This document shows positions 1-7,062 of a stretch of 24,269 nt of DNA, piece after piece. Position numbers and translations under genes: made by a program. The stretch lies in assembly GCA_044450785.1 (NCBI GenBank), contig JBIOJM010000134.1:1-24269 (forward strand), given 5' to 3'. Under the pieces are notes generated by a model. That model was given only the letters and a program-made list of their open reading frames with translations. It ran no database searches and was not told the DNA's origin. The number at the start of each line of letters is the position of its first letter. The stretch's first letter is position 1. The DNA comes from JBIOJM01 sp044450785 (GTDB lineage: Bacteria > Planctomycetota > Planctomycetia > Isosphaerales > Isosphaeraceae).

Positions 1-58
1 GCGGGATGCGGTGCCGCGCCCGGCTCGAGGGCTGGCGGGCGGTGGCGGGGCGGGCCCG

Positions 59-385
59 TCATTCGAACAAGTCGGCGTGGGTGCCGGTGCGGCCGAGCTC
101 CAGCTTGCCGCCCGCTTCCCGGTAGATCAGGACCCAGTCGGGCGCGACGTGGCAGTCGCGCCAGCCCTTCCACTTGCCACTCAGGGCATGATCCTTGTGC
201 CATGGGTCCAACAGCCCGTGGGCGCACAAGGTCTCGACGACCACACGGAGTTTCTCCATGTCCTTGCCGCGCTTCTTCAGGCGCTTCAGGTCCCTCTTAA
301 ACTCCGCTCCCGTGCGGGTCGTTAGAGGCGGGGGATGGGGCGAAGGCGATTCGGACTCCTCGAGATTGGACTTCCGCTTGGCCAC
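59..385 (-). CDS. YafQ-family mRNA interferase toxin of a type II toxin-antitoxin pair
   Basis: The 108-residue protein carries the YafQ/RelE-like signature: a basic helix (FKRDLKRLKKRGKDMEKL), then a stretch with His63, His66, Asp77, His79, Asp83 and Trp84, and a C-terminal TGTHADLF with His103. In the family these residues form the ribosome-dependent RNase site that cleaves translated mRNA. The start is GTG at 385-383, one base after the antitoxin stop, so the two genes are translationally coupled with antitoxin first. About 25 Pro/Ser-rich residues precede the usual family start and I see no better internal start, so the N-terminus is longer than normal. Family assignment is firm from motifs; toxicity is inferred. 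Confidence 0.9.
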   Translation of the reverse strand: MAKRKSNLEESESPSPHPPPLTTRTGAEFKRDLKRLKKRGKDMEKLRVVVETLCAHGLLDPWHKDHALSGKWKGWRDCHVAPDWVLIYREAGGKLELGRTGTHADLFE

Positions 386-386
386 G

Positions 387-710
387 TCAGATACCCAGGT
401 CCTTGAACATCTCGTCCACGTTGGCGTAATCGGTCATGTTCCGGCCGGCCTCGGCGTCGCGGAGTGCCTTGCGGGTGGTCGCGTTGGGGATGCGCGCCTC
501 GAACGGCAGGCCGTTCCGTAGGGTCACCTGCTTGTAGAACATGCGGATGGCATCGCTGGAACTCAGGCCGATCTCGGCGAGGATGCCTTCGGCCCGGGTC
601 TTCAACTCGGGGGAGACCCGGGCGCGGATCATCCCCGTCTTGGCGGCCTTGGATCGGCGCGTGACCTTGGTAAGAACCGGAGTTTTCTTGGCCGCGAGTT
701 TCTTGGGCAT
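387..710 (-). CDS. RelB/DinJ-family antitoxin
   Basis: This 107-residue protein has a ribbon-helix-helix N-terminal region (MIRARVSPELKTRAEGILAE followed by IGLSSSDAIRMFYKQV) and a C-terminal toxin-wrapping tail ending in DEMFKDLGI, the DinJ pattern. It would bind the YafQ-like toxin encoded just downstream and repress the shared promoter. Some 25 Lys/Arg/Thr-rich residues precede the conserved domain. The ATG at 710-708 has an AGGAG ribosome site 8 bases upstream, which supports the start. It is the first gene of the two-gene unit. Confidence 0.9.
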   Translation of the reverse strand: MPKKLAAKKTPVLTKVTRRSKAAKTGMIRARVSPELKTRAEGILAEIGLSSSDAIRMFYKQVTLRNGLPFEARIPNATTRKALRDAEAGRNMTDYANVDEMFKDLGI

Positions 711-737
711 CGTTCGAGCTCCTGATGGTCTGTCAAG

Positions 738-766
738 ATTGTATCCTGATCATGCCACAGCGACAA
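738..766 (-). promoter_or_regulatory. Sigma-70-like promoter of the toxin-antitoxin operon
   Basis: Reading the minus strand, TTGTCG (766-761) is followed by a 17-base spacer and TACAAT (743-738), matching 4/6 and 5/6 of the consensus. It ends about 27 bases upstream of the antitoxin ATG. A TGATCA palindrome lies in the spacer (752-747) and could belong to an autoregulatory operator, but that is a guess. Confidence 0.5.
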
Positions 767-913
767 TCGGGAAGACTCGGCGACGAATTGCCAGCGCGTT
801 GACCATCGTCCGGCGGCGATTGTCGCCGAGCCGCCGCCGTGCATGATACGATTCTCTACGAATCGGGTCGTCCAGCCTAACACGGCGGACGCAACAACTG
901 TGAGTATACATAA

Positions 914-2926
914 ATGGATGCGAACGAAGACGTTACCGAACCTACTTTGATCCCGCTCGGCGCGACCGAGGTCGACGCGCGGCGGACGAGCCAGCCGTGG
1001 TCGTTGTGGCGGGGTTCGAAGACCGGATTGAAGTGGTTGTTCTACGTTGCCGGGTCGATTTTCGCCCTGCCACTGATCCAGGGCCTCGCTCTGACTGCGT
1101 ACGGGCTGGGGGCGGGCCGCGGCTTGGTTATGCCGTCGATGCAGCCCGACGTGATCGGATTCACCGTTACCTGCGGTGAGCTGGCACTCATTCCGATCTG
1201 TGGGATCGGACTGATCGTGTTTCTGGTCAGCCTGGTCCTGCCGAGAACACGCACGAACGCCCCATCGGGCTTCCAACGATGGCGTTGGCCTTGGCTGGTC
1301 ATCGGATCGGTCTTCCTGCTGCTGGCGGTTTCCTACTGGTTTGGCTCTTATCTTGGGGGGATCGGACTGATCCTGGCTCTGGTCATCCGGCGCCTGCTGA
1401 GAACACGCACCGCATCGTGGTCCTCGACGGACGACAACACCCCATTGGGGTACCATCGACGGCGCTGGCCTTGGTTGGTCGGCGCGTGGGTTTTCCTGGT
1501 GCTGGCAACCGCCTACGGGATCGGAGCCGTCGTGGGGATTCTGATCGATTACGCATCCGCCGGAGAGATAGCCGCGGCCGACCGCGACGATCCCTTCTGG
1601 CGGCTGGACGACTTGATGGCCCATCGCGAAAAAGTGCCCGACGCGGAGAACTCGGCACTGATCGTGAAGAAAGTGCTGGCGCTGCTACCGAAGGATTGGC
1701 CCGGTCCCAAGCCGGACCCCGGAGAGCCGACGACGCCCCTGCGAGAGGCGATCGAGGTTTTTGAGCGGTACAGTCCGACTCCAGAGAACGTGCGGTTGGA
1801 CGACGCGGTTGCTGACGAGTTCCGTCGCGAGTTGAAGACGTTCGATCTAGCGGTCCAGATCGCCCGGACGATCGCCGACTACCGCCGAGGTCGCCATGAG
1901 TTGATAATCGGACCGACCGTCATGGATACCCCCCTCGAGTCTGGGGAGACCCGCAAATTGGCCTTGCTCCTGGCGGCAGACGGTGCGATCCGATGTCACG
2001 ACAACGATCTGGACGGCGCGCTCGACTCATGTCGCGCGATCCTGGGAGTTGGCCGTTCGAGCGGTTACGAGCCGTTCCTGATCTCCGCGCTCATACGCCA
2101 AGCCCGATGCGAGATCGCGCTGAAATCCACGCGTCGTGTTGTTGGTCAGGGCGAGCCGTCTGATGCATCGCTCGGCCGACTCCAAGCCCTCTTCCTCGCA
2201 GAGATGGCCGAGCCGCTCATGCTCCACGGCCTGAGGGGAGAACGCGCAATGATGGACGAGGTGATCCGGCGACTCGGGGCCGGTGAGCTCACACTTTCTC
2301 AGATGGCCGGGTCCTCGCCGCTCGGTCCAGACGCCCCGCGCGCCGGGATTCCCTCCTGGTACAAACTATTCTTCGACCTTCAACGAGTCGCCATGCTGAA
2401 ATTGATGAACGAGGCCGTGGCCATCGAGACGCGGGATGCCGCGGCGCGTCCATCGCTATGGAAAGCGTATGACCGCAAATTCAGATGGCTCGATCGGAGT
2501 CGATGGGGCAAGTACTTCGCGGTGCTCACATTCAAGATATTTCCGGACGTTTTCACAGCGAGCTGGATCTCTTCCCGATATCAGTGCGAGCTGGGCGCGA
2601 CGGCCATCCTGCTGGCCGCCGAGCGGCACCGCCGCAAGACGGGCCAATGGCCGTCGTCGATCGCGGCCATCGACCGGAGTGTCCTGCCGAGCGTGCCGAT
2701 CGACCCCTTCTCGGGTGAGTCGTTCCGCATGGCCCGCCGCGACGGGCAGCTCTTCATCTACTCGATCGGCCCAAACCACAAGGACGAAAATGGCACATAC
2801 GAGCAGAAGCTTTGGGTGGAGGGCAGCCGCGACGACTTCGGGGCCAGTTTGTGGGATGTAAGCCTACGCCGGCAGCCGCCCTCGCCCGAAGACGAGCCTC
2901 CCCCCCGATCAACAACCTCGCCCTGA
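914..2926 (+). CDS. Multi-pass membrane protein of unknown function with pseudopilin-G-like C-terminal segment
   Basis: This 670-residue protein is not one I can name. Its first 212 residues hold about four to five hydrophobic segments (roughly 40-66, 79-109, 127-160 and 186-212). Two of these units look like an internal duplication: RTRT...RWRWPWLVIG (about 111-131) resembles RTRT...RRRWPWLVGA (about 163-191), and the DNA is similar too. The remaining 450 residues are soluble, helical and charged. Near the end, DPFSGESFRMARRDGQLFIY and SIGPNHKDENG resemble the C-terminal calcium-binding part of type II secretion pseudopilins (GspG), a tail often seen on planctomycete proteins. The ATG has only a weak GTGAG ribosome site. 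It converges on the selenoprotein gene with 11 bases between the stops. Confidence 0.8.
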   Translation: MDANEDVTEPTLIPLGATEVDARRTSQPWSLWRGSKTGLKWLFYVAGSIFALPLIQGLALTAYGLGAGRGLVMPSMQPDVIGFTVTCGELALIPICGIGLIVFLVSLVLPRTRTNAPSGFQRWRWPWLVIGSVFLLLAVSYWFGSYLGGIGLILALVIRRLLRTRTASWSSTDDNTPLGYHRRRWPWLVGAWVFLVLATAYGIGAVVGILIDYASAGEIAAADRDDPFWRLDDLMAHREKVPDAENSALIVKKVLALLPKDWPGPKPDPGEPTTPLREAIEVFERYSPTPENVRLDDAVADEFRRELKTFDLAVQIARTIADYRRGRHELIIGPTVMDTPLESGETRKLALLLAADGAIRCHDNDLDGALDSCRAILGVGRSSGYEPFLISALIRQARCEIALKSTRRVVGQGEPSDASLGRLQALFLAEMAEPLMLHGLRGERAMMDEVIRRLGAGELTLSQMAGSSPLGPDAPRAGIPSWYKLFFDLQRVAMLKLMNEAVAIETRDAAARPSLWKAYDRKFRWLDRSRWGKYFAVLTFKIFPDVFTASWISSRYQCELGATAILLAAERHRRKTGQWPSSIAAIDRSVLPSVPIDPFSGESFRMARRDGQLFIYSIGPNHKDENGTYEQKLWVEGSRDDFGASLWDVSLRRQPPSPEDEPPPRSTTSP

Positions 2927-2937
2927 GTTCCTTACGT

Positions 2938-3702
2938 TCACCGGATGTTCCGGTCGATCGCCCGCAAAACCTCGTCCGGCGACAGGCGTGCAATCACCTC
3001 GGGCGAACGATATAACCAGCGGACGGTGCCATGCCGGTCCACCAGGACCGTCGTGGGCACGTCGGCGTCGCCGCCATCCGGCGCCGCGCCCAAGTGGATG
3101 AGCCCGGCGACCTCGGACAGGCTGCGGGCCTGATCCGACAGCACGATGAGGTGGGGAAAGTCGGCCTGCGTTTTCCGGGCCTCGTCGAGTCCCTCGACCG
3201 AAACCACGAGCACGCGCGTGCTCCGCTTCGGAAAATCGTCGTGCCGCCGTTCGAGCTGAACCAGCTCGATCATGCAGAACGGTCACCACCGGCCGCGGAA
3301 GAAGACAAGGACGTTGGTCTGATCGCCGGCCAGGTCGCGCTGCGTGAACGGCGTGCCGTCGGCGCGCCGAGTTTCGAACGCCGGGAATGGTCGTCCCACG
3401 GCGATTGGCCCGGTGTACGGCGGCAGTCGCGTCCCGAGCAAGAATGCCCACTCGGCGCCGGCGAGAAGCACGACTGCCAAGAGCGCGAGCACGCGCCAAA
3501 CGGTCCGCATGTCCAACAGGGAGAAGATGACGAGGACCACGCCCAGCGACGCCGAAATGGGCATATACCACGGTGCCGTCAAACGCTGGAGCGAGATCTG
3601 CACCACGTACGCAACAACTCCCAGGACTGCGAGACCGAGACCCAGCAGCAGGAAGAAACGACCGCCGAAGCGACGCGGCGCTGGACTCGAGGAACTGGTC
3701 AT
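2938..3702 (-). CDS. Putative selenoprotein: membrane-anchored peroxiredoxin-like (AhpC/TSA) protein with UGA-encoded selenocysteine
   Basis: A single frame runs from ATG 3702 to 2938 and is interrupted once by TGA at 3285-3283. Reading through gives 254 residues with ...VLVFFRGRW-U140-P-F-C143-MIELVQLERR. This is the peroxiredoxin active-site motif (usually FYRGxWCPFC) with selenocysteine in place of the peroxidatic Cys, giving a UxxC redox pair. The domain continues normally past the TGA (LVVSVEG, FPHLIVLSD, VPTTVLVDRHGTVRWLY). The N-terminal half has three membrane helices (about 16-36, 46-64 and 69-90) after an Arg-rich start, placing the redox domain outside the cytoplasm. The start is supported by a GGAGGT site 9 bases upstream. 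TGA is used as an ordinary stop by neighbours, so this is not a recoded genome. The expected role is peroxide or disulfide reduction at the envelope. The alternative is a Cys (TGC) to stop mutation or a sequencing error. Confidence 0.8.
3247..3285 (-). promoter_or_regulatory. Bacterial SECIS-like hairpin immediately after the in-frame UGA
   Basis: Counting the U of UGA as 1, nucleotides 19-24 (GAGCUG) pair perfectly with 28-33 (CAGCUC) around a GUU loop, and C18 can add a pair with G34. An outer stem, CCGUUC (4-9) with GAACGG (34-39), can close the structure, leaving nucleotides 10-18 unpaired including U17. The apical loop lies 21 nucleotides after the UGA and begins with G. This fits the known bacterial SECIS pattern: a stem-loop inside the coding region, about 16-37 nucleotides downstream, with G/U in the loop bound by SelB. 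The fold was done by eye. Confidence 0.65.
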
Positions 3703-3846
3703 GTCTTTGTTACCTCCGGGTGAGAGATCTGGGTTGATCGCCAGTCGCTCATCGTACGGGACCTGGTTTTTCCGGGCAGCGACGTTCGCACCCGATGCCT
3801 GCGCCGCCAAACAGACGAGCTCGCCTTCCGGGACCGCTGGTGCGGC

Positions 3847-3852
3847 ATTATA
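3847..3852 (-). promoter_or_regulatory. Perfect -10 element upstream of the selenoprotein gene
   Basis: On the minus strand 3852-3847 reads TATAAT. No convincing -35 box sits 16-18 bases further upstream. It would give the selenoprotein mRNA a leader of about 135 bases. It lies just beyond the stop of the glycosyltransferase gene, so the selenoprotein may be transcribed independently of it. Confidence 0.35.
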
Positions 3853-3873
3853 CACCGGGAAACCGGCGCGCCA

Positions 3874-5751
3874 CTATTGACAGGGGCGGGACCTCTTTTG
3901 GCTCAATCGGTCGAAATTGGAGTTCTCCCGACTCCTTTCAACCTCTCCAATCTGCCAAAAGCGGACCTGTCCCGCTTTTGGATGTCCCTGCGTTGGCACT
4001 GGCTTCACCAGGGCACGCAGGTCGGCTGTCCGATAGATGGCAATCGTCGTGTCGTCGGTTAGCCGAATCGGCTCGAGGCGGTCGAGGATGCGGAAAAAGC
4101 CCGGCGGGCCCCACGGGCCCCACTGGAGCGACGCCGAAACGGCGAGATACGGCGTCTTCACCGCACCCAGGCCCGGAATGCGCGAATGATCGTCGACGGC
4201 GTTGATCACGTGGCATAAGCCGGCGACACCGTAATGCGCCGGATCGGTGTCGCCGAAATAGTAGAAGGTCAGATCCCGAAATTCGGGGCGAGCCTGCTGG
4301 AGACCGACGAGCGACTTCAGGCCCTGACCCCAGTCGAGATTGGAGTCCGAAAGGATGTGCCGCCCCCCCATGGGCCCGCCGGCGAGGACGTTGAAATACG
4401 TCAGCTCGTGTGGATGGATTCCGACAACCGCGGTCGCGTAGCCGGCGAGGCCGGCCGCGACCGCGGCTCGCGCCAGGATCGCGCGGCTCTCGGCGAGAGC
4501 CGAGACCCACACGATCGCCACCGGCGCCAGCGGAAGAAGGTAGCGCACCCCGTAGTTCCGCGACGAGCCGGCCACCGTGATCGCGAGGTAAAGCAAGAAG
4601 ACCAGCGGCAGCAGGTTCATCCGCGATTTCGCCGCGAACTGCTGATTGGCCCTCCTGACGAACGCAAGCCGGGCAGCCACCAGGAGCCAGAAGACGAGGG
4701 GCACCTTGACGCCCAAGGCCACCAGGTAGTAATACCACCACCCCTTCATCCGCCGTTCGCCCCAGAGATAGCTCGCTCCACCGGAAGCCTGATGGTGCGT
4801 CTGGGTCGCAAAGCCCACCCAGTCCTGCGGGAGCGGGGTCTCGTACAACCGGCGCGCACAGTCGGTCCCCGTGGCACCCAACCAATTCTCGATGGTCGGA
4901 TGATGCCCCCGCGAGGTGCTGAGCGGAATCCGCGCAAACCCGGTGACAACGAAGTTGGCGAGGAGCATGACGAGCAGAAACCCGAGCATCCCCAACGCCA
5001 CCTCCCTGGTGCGGGGAATCGCCCGCCGATCTCCGCCGCGCCCTTCAATCGAAAATCCAAAATCGAAAATCGAAAATCTGGTGGCCCACCAGACCGCGGC
5101 CAGGATCGGCGGGACAAGGATCGTGGTGTACTTGCAGGAAAACGCCAGACCGCCCACGACCGCGGCCGCCCAGAACCAGCGCCGAAGATTGGTTTCCAGG
5201 AACTGCCAGAAGAACCAGAAGATCGCCGTCGTGCCGGCAACAAGTGGGAGCTCCATGGTTGCCAGCGCGCCGTGGGCGATGAGATTCGGTGACAGCGCAA
5301 ACAGCCAGGCCGCCATGGCCATCGCCCTGGGGCCGTAAGACCATCGGCTCCAGGCGGCGGTCAGCCCCAACGCCACCAGCCAGATCCACAACGAGCCGAG
5401 CCGGACCAGGGGCAAGAGCTCCCGCTGGTGCCCGATCGGATCGTCGATCCAACCGCGACGGCCGGCGTGATCGAGCATCCAGAGCACCGGAACCTGCTGG
5501 AGCTTCCAGAACGTCAGGGGAGAGCCCATCCGGGTGATCTCGGCCTGGTCGCCCGTCCTCCACCAGCGGGCCGCCACGCGCAGGTAGGCCACTTCATCGT
5601 AGGTTGCCGAGCTGTCGAAACTCTCATCGACCAAGAGCGCCAGTCCGGTGAGCATTGCGAGTGCAACAAGCAGACCCCAGACCGAGGTGCCGCGAAGGGT
5701 CGCGCGCCGCGCCGGTTGCAAGTCCTCGGGCTCCATCCCCATGACGCTCAT
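3874..5751 (-). CDS. GT-C fold (ArnT/PMT-like, GT39-type) membrane glycosyltransferase
   Basis: This roughly 620-residue protein has about ten hydrophobic segments. Its first periplasmic loop carries SATYDEVAYLRVAARWWRTG, whose Asp52-Glu53 pair is the place of the catalytic acidic residue in GT-C enzymes that use lipid-phosphate sugar donors. RYLLPLAPVAIVWVSALA and DSNLDWGQGLKSL are also typical of this planctomycete family. It probably glycosylates a protein or lipid on the outer face of the cytoplasmic membrane; the acceptor is unknown. AAGGG sits right against ATG 5751 but 9 bases before ATG 5742, so translation probably begins at 5742. A heptamer repeat is read in frame (about 5048-5078), and the last ~35 residues are encoded by REP-like palindromes, so the native C-terminus was probably shorter. 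Confidence 0.85.
   Translation of the reverse strand: MSVMGMEPEDLQPARRATLRGTSVWGLLVALAMLTGLALLVDESFDSSATYDEVAYLRVAARWWRTGDQAEITRMGSPLTFWKLQQVPVLWMLDHAGRRGWIDDPIGHQRELLPLVRLGSLWIWLVALGLTAAWSRWSYGPRAMAMAAWLFALSPNLIAHGALATMELPLVAGTTAIFWFFWQFLETNLRRWFWAAAVVGGLAFSCKYTTILVPPILAAVWWATRFSIFDFGFSIEGRGGDRRAIPRTREVALGMLGFLLVMLLANFVVTGFARIPLSTSRGHHPTIENWLGATGTDCARRLYETPLPQDWVGFATQTHHQASGGASYLWGERRMKGWWYYYLVALGVKVPLVFWLLVAARLAFVRRANQQFAAKSRMNLLPLVFLLYLAITVAGSSRNYGVRYLLPLAPVAIVWVSALAESRAILARAAVAAGLAGYATAVVGIHPHELTYFNVLAGGPMGGRHILSDSNLDWGQGLKSLVGLQQARPEFRDLTFYYFGDTDPAHYGVAGLCHVINAVDDHSRIPGLGAVKTPYLAVSASLQWGPWGPPGFFRILDRLEPIRLTDDTTIAIYRTADLRALVKPVPTQGHPKAGQVRFWQIGEVERSRENSNFDRLSQKRSRPCQ
3879..3981. repeat. 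REP-like palindromic element forming the 3' end of the glycosyltransferase gene
   Basis: 3955-3964 (CCAAAAGCGG) and 3972-3981 (CCGCTTTTGG) form a perfect 10-bp stem with a 7-base loop. A related copy in opposite orientation lies at 3879-3901; its reverse complement matches the first 19 bases at about 15 positions. Between them ATTGGAG (3916-3922) and CTCCAAT (3945-3951) can also pair. Paired inverted palindromes are the architecture of REP/BIME elements. The hairpin could also slow transcription leaving the glycosyltransferase gene. Confidence 0.6.
5048..5078. repeat. Heptamer tandem repeat inside the glycosyltransferase coding region
   Basis: The plus strand reads ATCGAAA, ATCCAAA, ATCGAAA, ATCGAAA, then ATC: four and a half 7-base units. 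On the coding strand this gives the Phe/Ile/Asp-rich stretch FSIFDFGFSI in a loop between membrane helices. The AT-rich content contrasts sharply with the surrounding GC-rich gene, suggesting an inserted mobile repeat that kept the frame. Confidence 0.75.
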
Positions 5752-5767
5752 CCCTTACCATGACAGA

Positions 5768-5960
5768 CCTGGGGCTCACGCGACCAGACCTGGGGCTCAC
5801 GCCACCAGGCTACTGCAATGTCGCCCGCTCCGCGGGCTGCGTTTCGTCCTGGGGCTCACGCCACCAGGCTACTGCAATGTCGCCCGCTCCGCGGGCTGCG
5901 TTTCGTCCTGGGGCTCACGCCACCAGGCTACTGCAATGTCGCCCGCTCCGCGGGCTGCGC
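5768..5960. repeat. 59-bp direct tandem repeat, three copies plus a truncated one
   Basis: Copies start at 5789, 5848 and 5907 with a 59-base period and look identical apart from the end of the last; a partial copy of about 14-20 bases begins at 5768. Each unit contains two hairpins: CCTGGGGC...GCCACCAGG, and GCCCGC TCC GCGGGC. The third copy supplies the stop codon and last residues of the neighbouring oxidoreductase gene. There are no unique spacers, so this is not a CRISPR array. Confidence 0.9.
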
Positions 5961-6971
5961 CTCCCGCTTCGTGCGGCGAAGGTTGCCGATCAGCCGGGCG
6001 ATCTCCAGCGCATCGCGGACGGTCGGTGCCAGCGATTGATCGCCTCTGACGAGTCGATGGAACTGATCGTTGAGCACGTCGCCGACCGTCGGTTCGAGCG
6101 CAAGTCGTTCCTCCTTGGTACCGGCCGCGATGGACCACTGGATCTTCTCGGGCATTTCGAGCCAGGCCGCCCCTCGCTCGGCGAAGACCTGGAACCCCGG
6201 CGGTGGGAGGAAGCGGCTGGCGTCGCCCCACGGACCCCGGTGGTAGCGGCCAAACGAAATCTGGGCGGTCGCGCCACTGGAAAACGTGGCGGCGAAGCTC
6301 TCGAAGTCCGATTCCTGGTCCGCGTTGTCCGGCGAGGAGATGACCTGGCATCGAAACCCCTGCAAAGCCTGCGGAAGCGCCTGAAATACGAAACAGCACC
6401 AGTCGAGCAGATAGCTGCCCGGGTCGATCAACAGCGGAGCCGGCGCCATCTGGGTCGTCGGGCCTGGAATTGCATAGCGATCGAATCCGTAGAGCCGCGA
6501 GTGCCCCACGATCAAACGTGGCGGACCGATCTGGGTGGCCAGCAGCTCCTTGAGCCGCAAGGTCGCCGGGTAGCAACGGCGGGCGAACTCGGGCATGAAG
6601 ACGATCCCACTCTGCTCGACCTGCCCGGCCAGCACTTCCAGCTCGACCAGGTCGGCGGCCAGCGGCAACGCGCAGTAGACCCCTTTGCCCGCGGCGCAGG
6701 CGAGTCCGATGGGATGCAGGCCGAACCAATGACGCGACAACAGGTAGATCACGTCGACATCGGGCCGCTCCACCAGCGCCGACAGTCCCTCGCAGGCCGC
6801 GCAGCCGATCTGGGCGGCTTCGAGCTCGGCCCGCCGGTAGACCGGGTCGTAAACCGCCGTGACCCGGAACCGATCCGCCAGGCGTGCCAGCGACGGCTTG
6901 TGCCGCGTCTCCCACAGCCGGCCCAGTCCGATGACCCCGACCCGGAGACGCAGGTGCTTCGACCCGACCAA
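5928..6971 (-). CDS. Gfo/Idh/MocA-like oxidoreductase, probably catalytically divergent
   Basis: The protein begins with a Rossmann NAD(P)-binding motif (RVGVIGLGRLWETRHKPSL), followed by YDPVYRRAELEAA and VDVIYLLSRHWFGLHPIGLACAAGKGVYC, the standard family order. However, the usual EKP signature that supplies the active-site lysine reads ALP here (VYCALPLAADL), and the later D-x-G-x-H-x-x-D motif reads DPGSYLLD, without the His. It may therefore bind a nucleotide or sugar without normal dehydrogenase activity. I chose TTG 6971 because GAGGAGG lies 5 bases upstream and the domain begins soon after; the frame stays open to TTG 7070, without a ribosome site. The last residues (REAQPAERATLQ) come from the 59-bp repeat. 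Confidence 0.8.
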   Translation of the reverse strand: MVGSKHLRLRVGVIGLGRLWETRHKPSLARLADRFRVTAVYDPVYRRAELEAAQIGCAACEGLSALVERPDVDVIYLLSRHWFGLHPIGLACAAGKGVYCALPLAADLVELEVLAGQVEQSGIVFMPEFARRCYPATLRLKELLATQIGPPRLIVGHSRLYGFDRYAIPGPTTQMAPAPLLIDPGSYLLDWCCFVFQALPQALQGFRCQVISSPDNADQESDFESFAATFSSGATAQISFGRYHRGPWGDASRFLPPPGFQVFAERGAAWLEMPEKIQWSIAAGTKEERLALEPTVGDVLNDQFHRLVRGDQSLAPTVRDALEIARLIGNLRRTKREAQPAERATLQ

Positions 6972-7062
6972 GCTCGCCTCCTCGCGATCTAATTCCGGCA
7001 CGCCCTCACGATCGCCCTTGCCGCTTTGCTGCAAAGAGGTTAACAGCTTGCCGCATCTTGAG

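Noticed and set aside
629..1624. 331-codon minus-strand open frame
   Set aside because: It overlaps the antitoxin promoter and the membrane protein gene, and its composition (Gln/Asp/Arg/Pro-rich, no hydrophobic core) is that of an antisense shadow in GC-rich DNA.
3283..3285. The TGA in the peroxiredoxin-like gene as a plain nonsense mutation or sequencing error
   Set aside because: It lies exactly at the catalytic Cys position, the frame downstream is undamaged, and a SECIS-like stem follows at the right distance. I cannot exclude it without reads or homologues, so it is kept as the main alternative.
3955..3981. The 10-bp palindrome as a simple intrinsic terminator
   Set aside because: It lies inside the reading frame, has no adjacent T-run beyond the stem, and has an inverted related copy nearby, which favours a REP-like element.
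5768..5960. CRISPR array
   Set aside because: The repeats are directly abutting with a 59-bp period and no variable spacers, and no cas genes are present.
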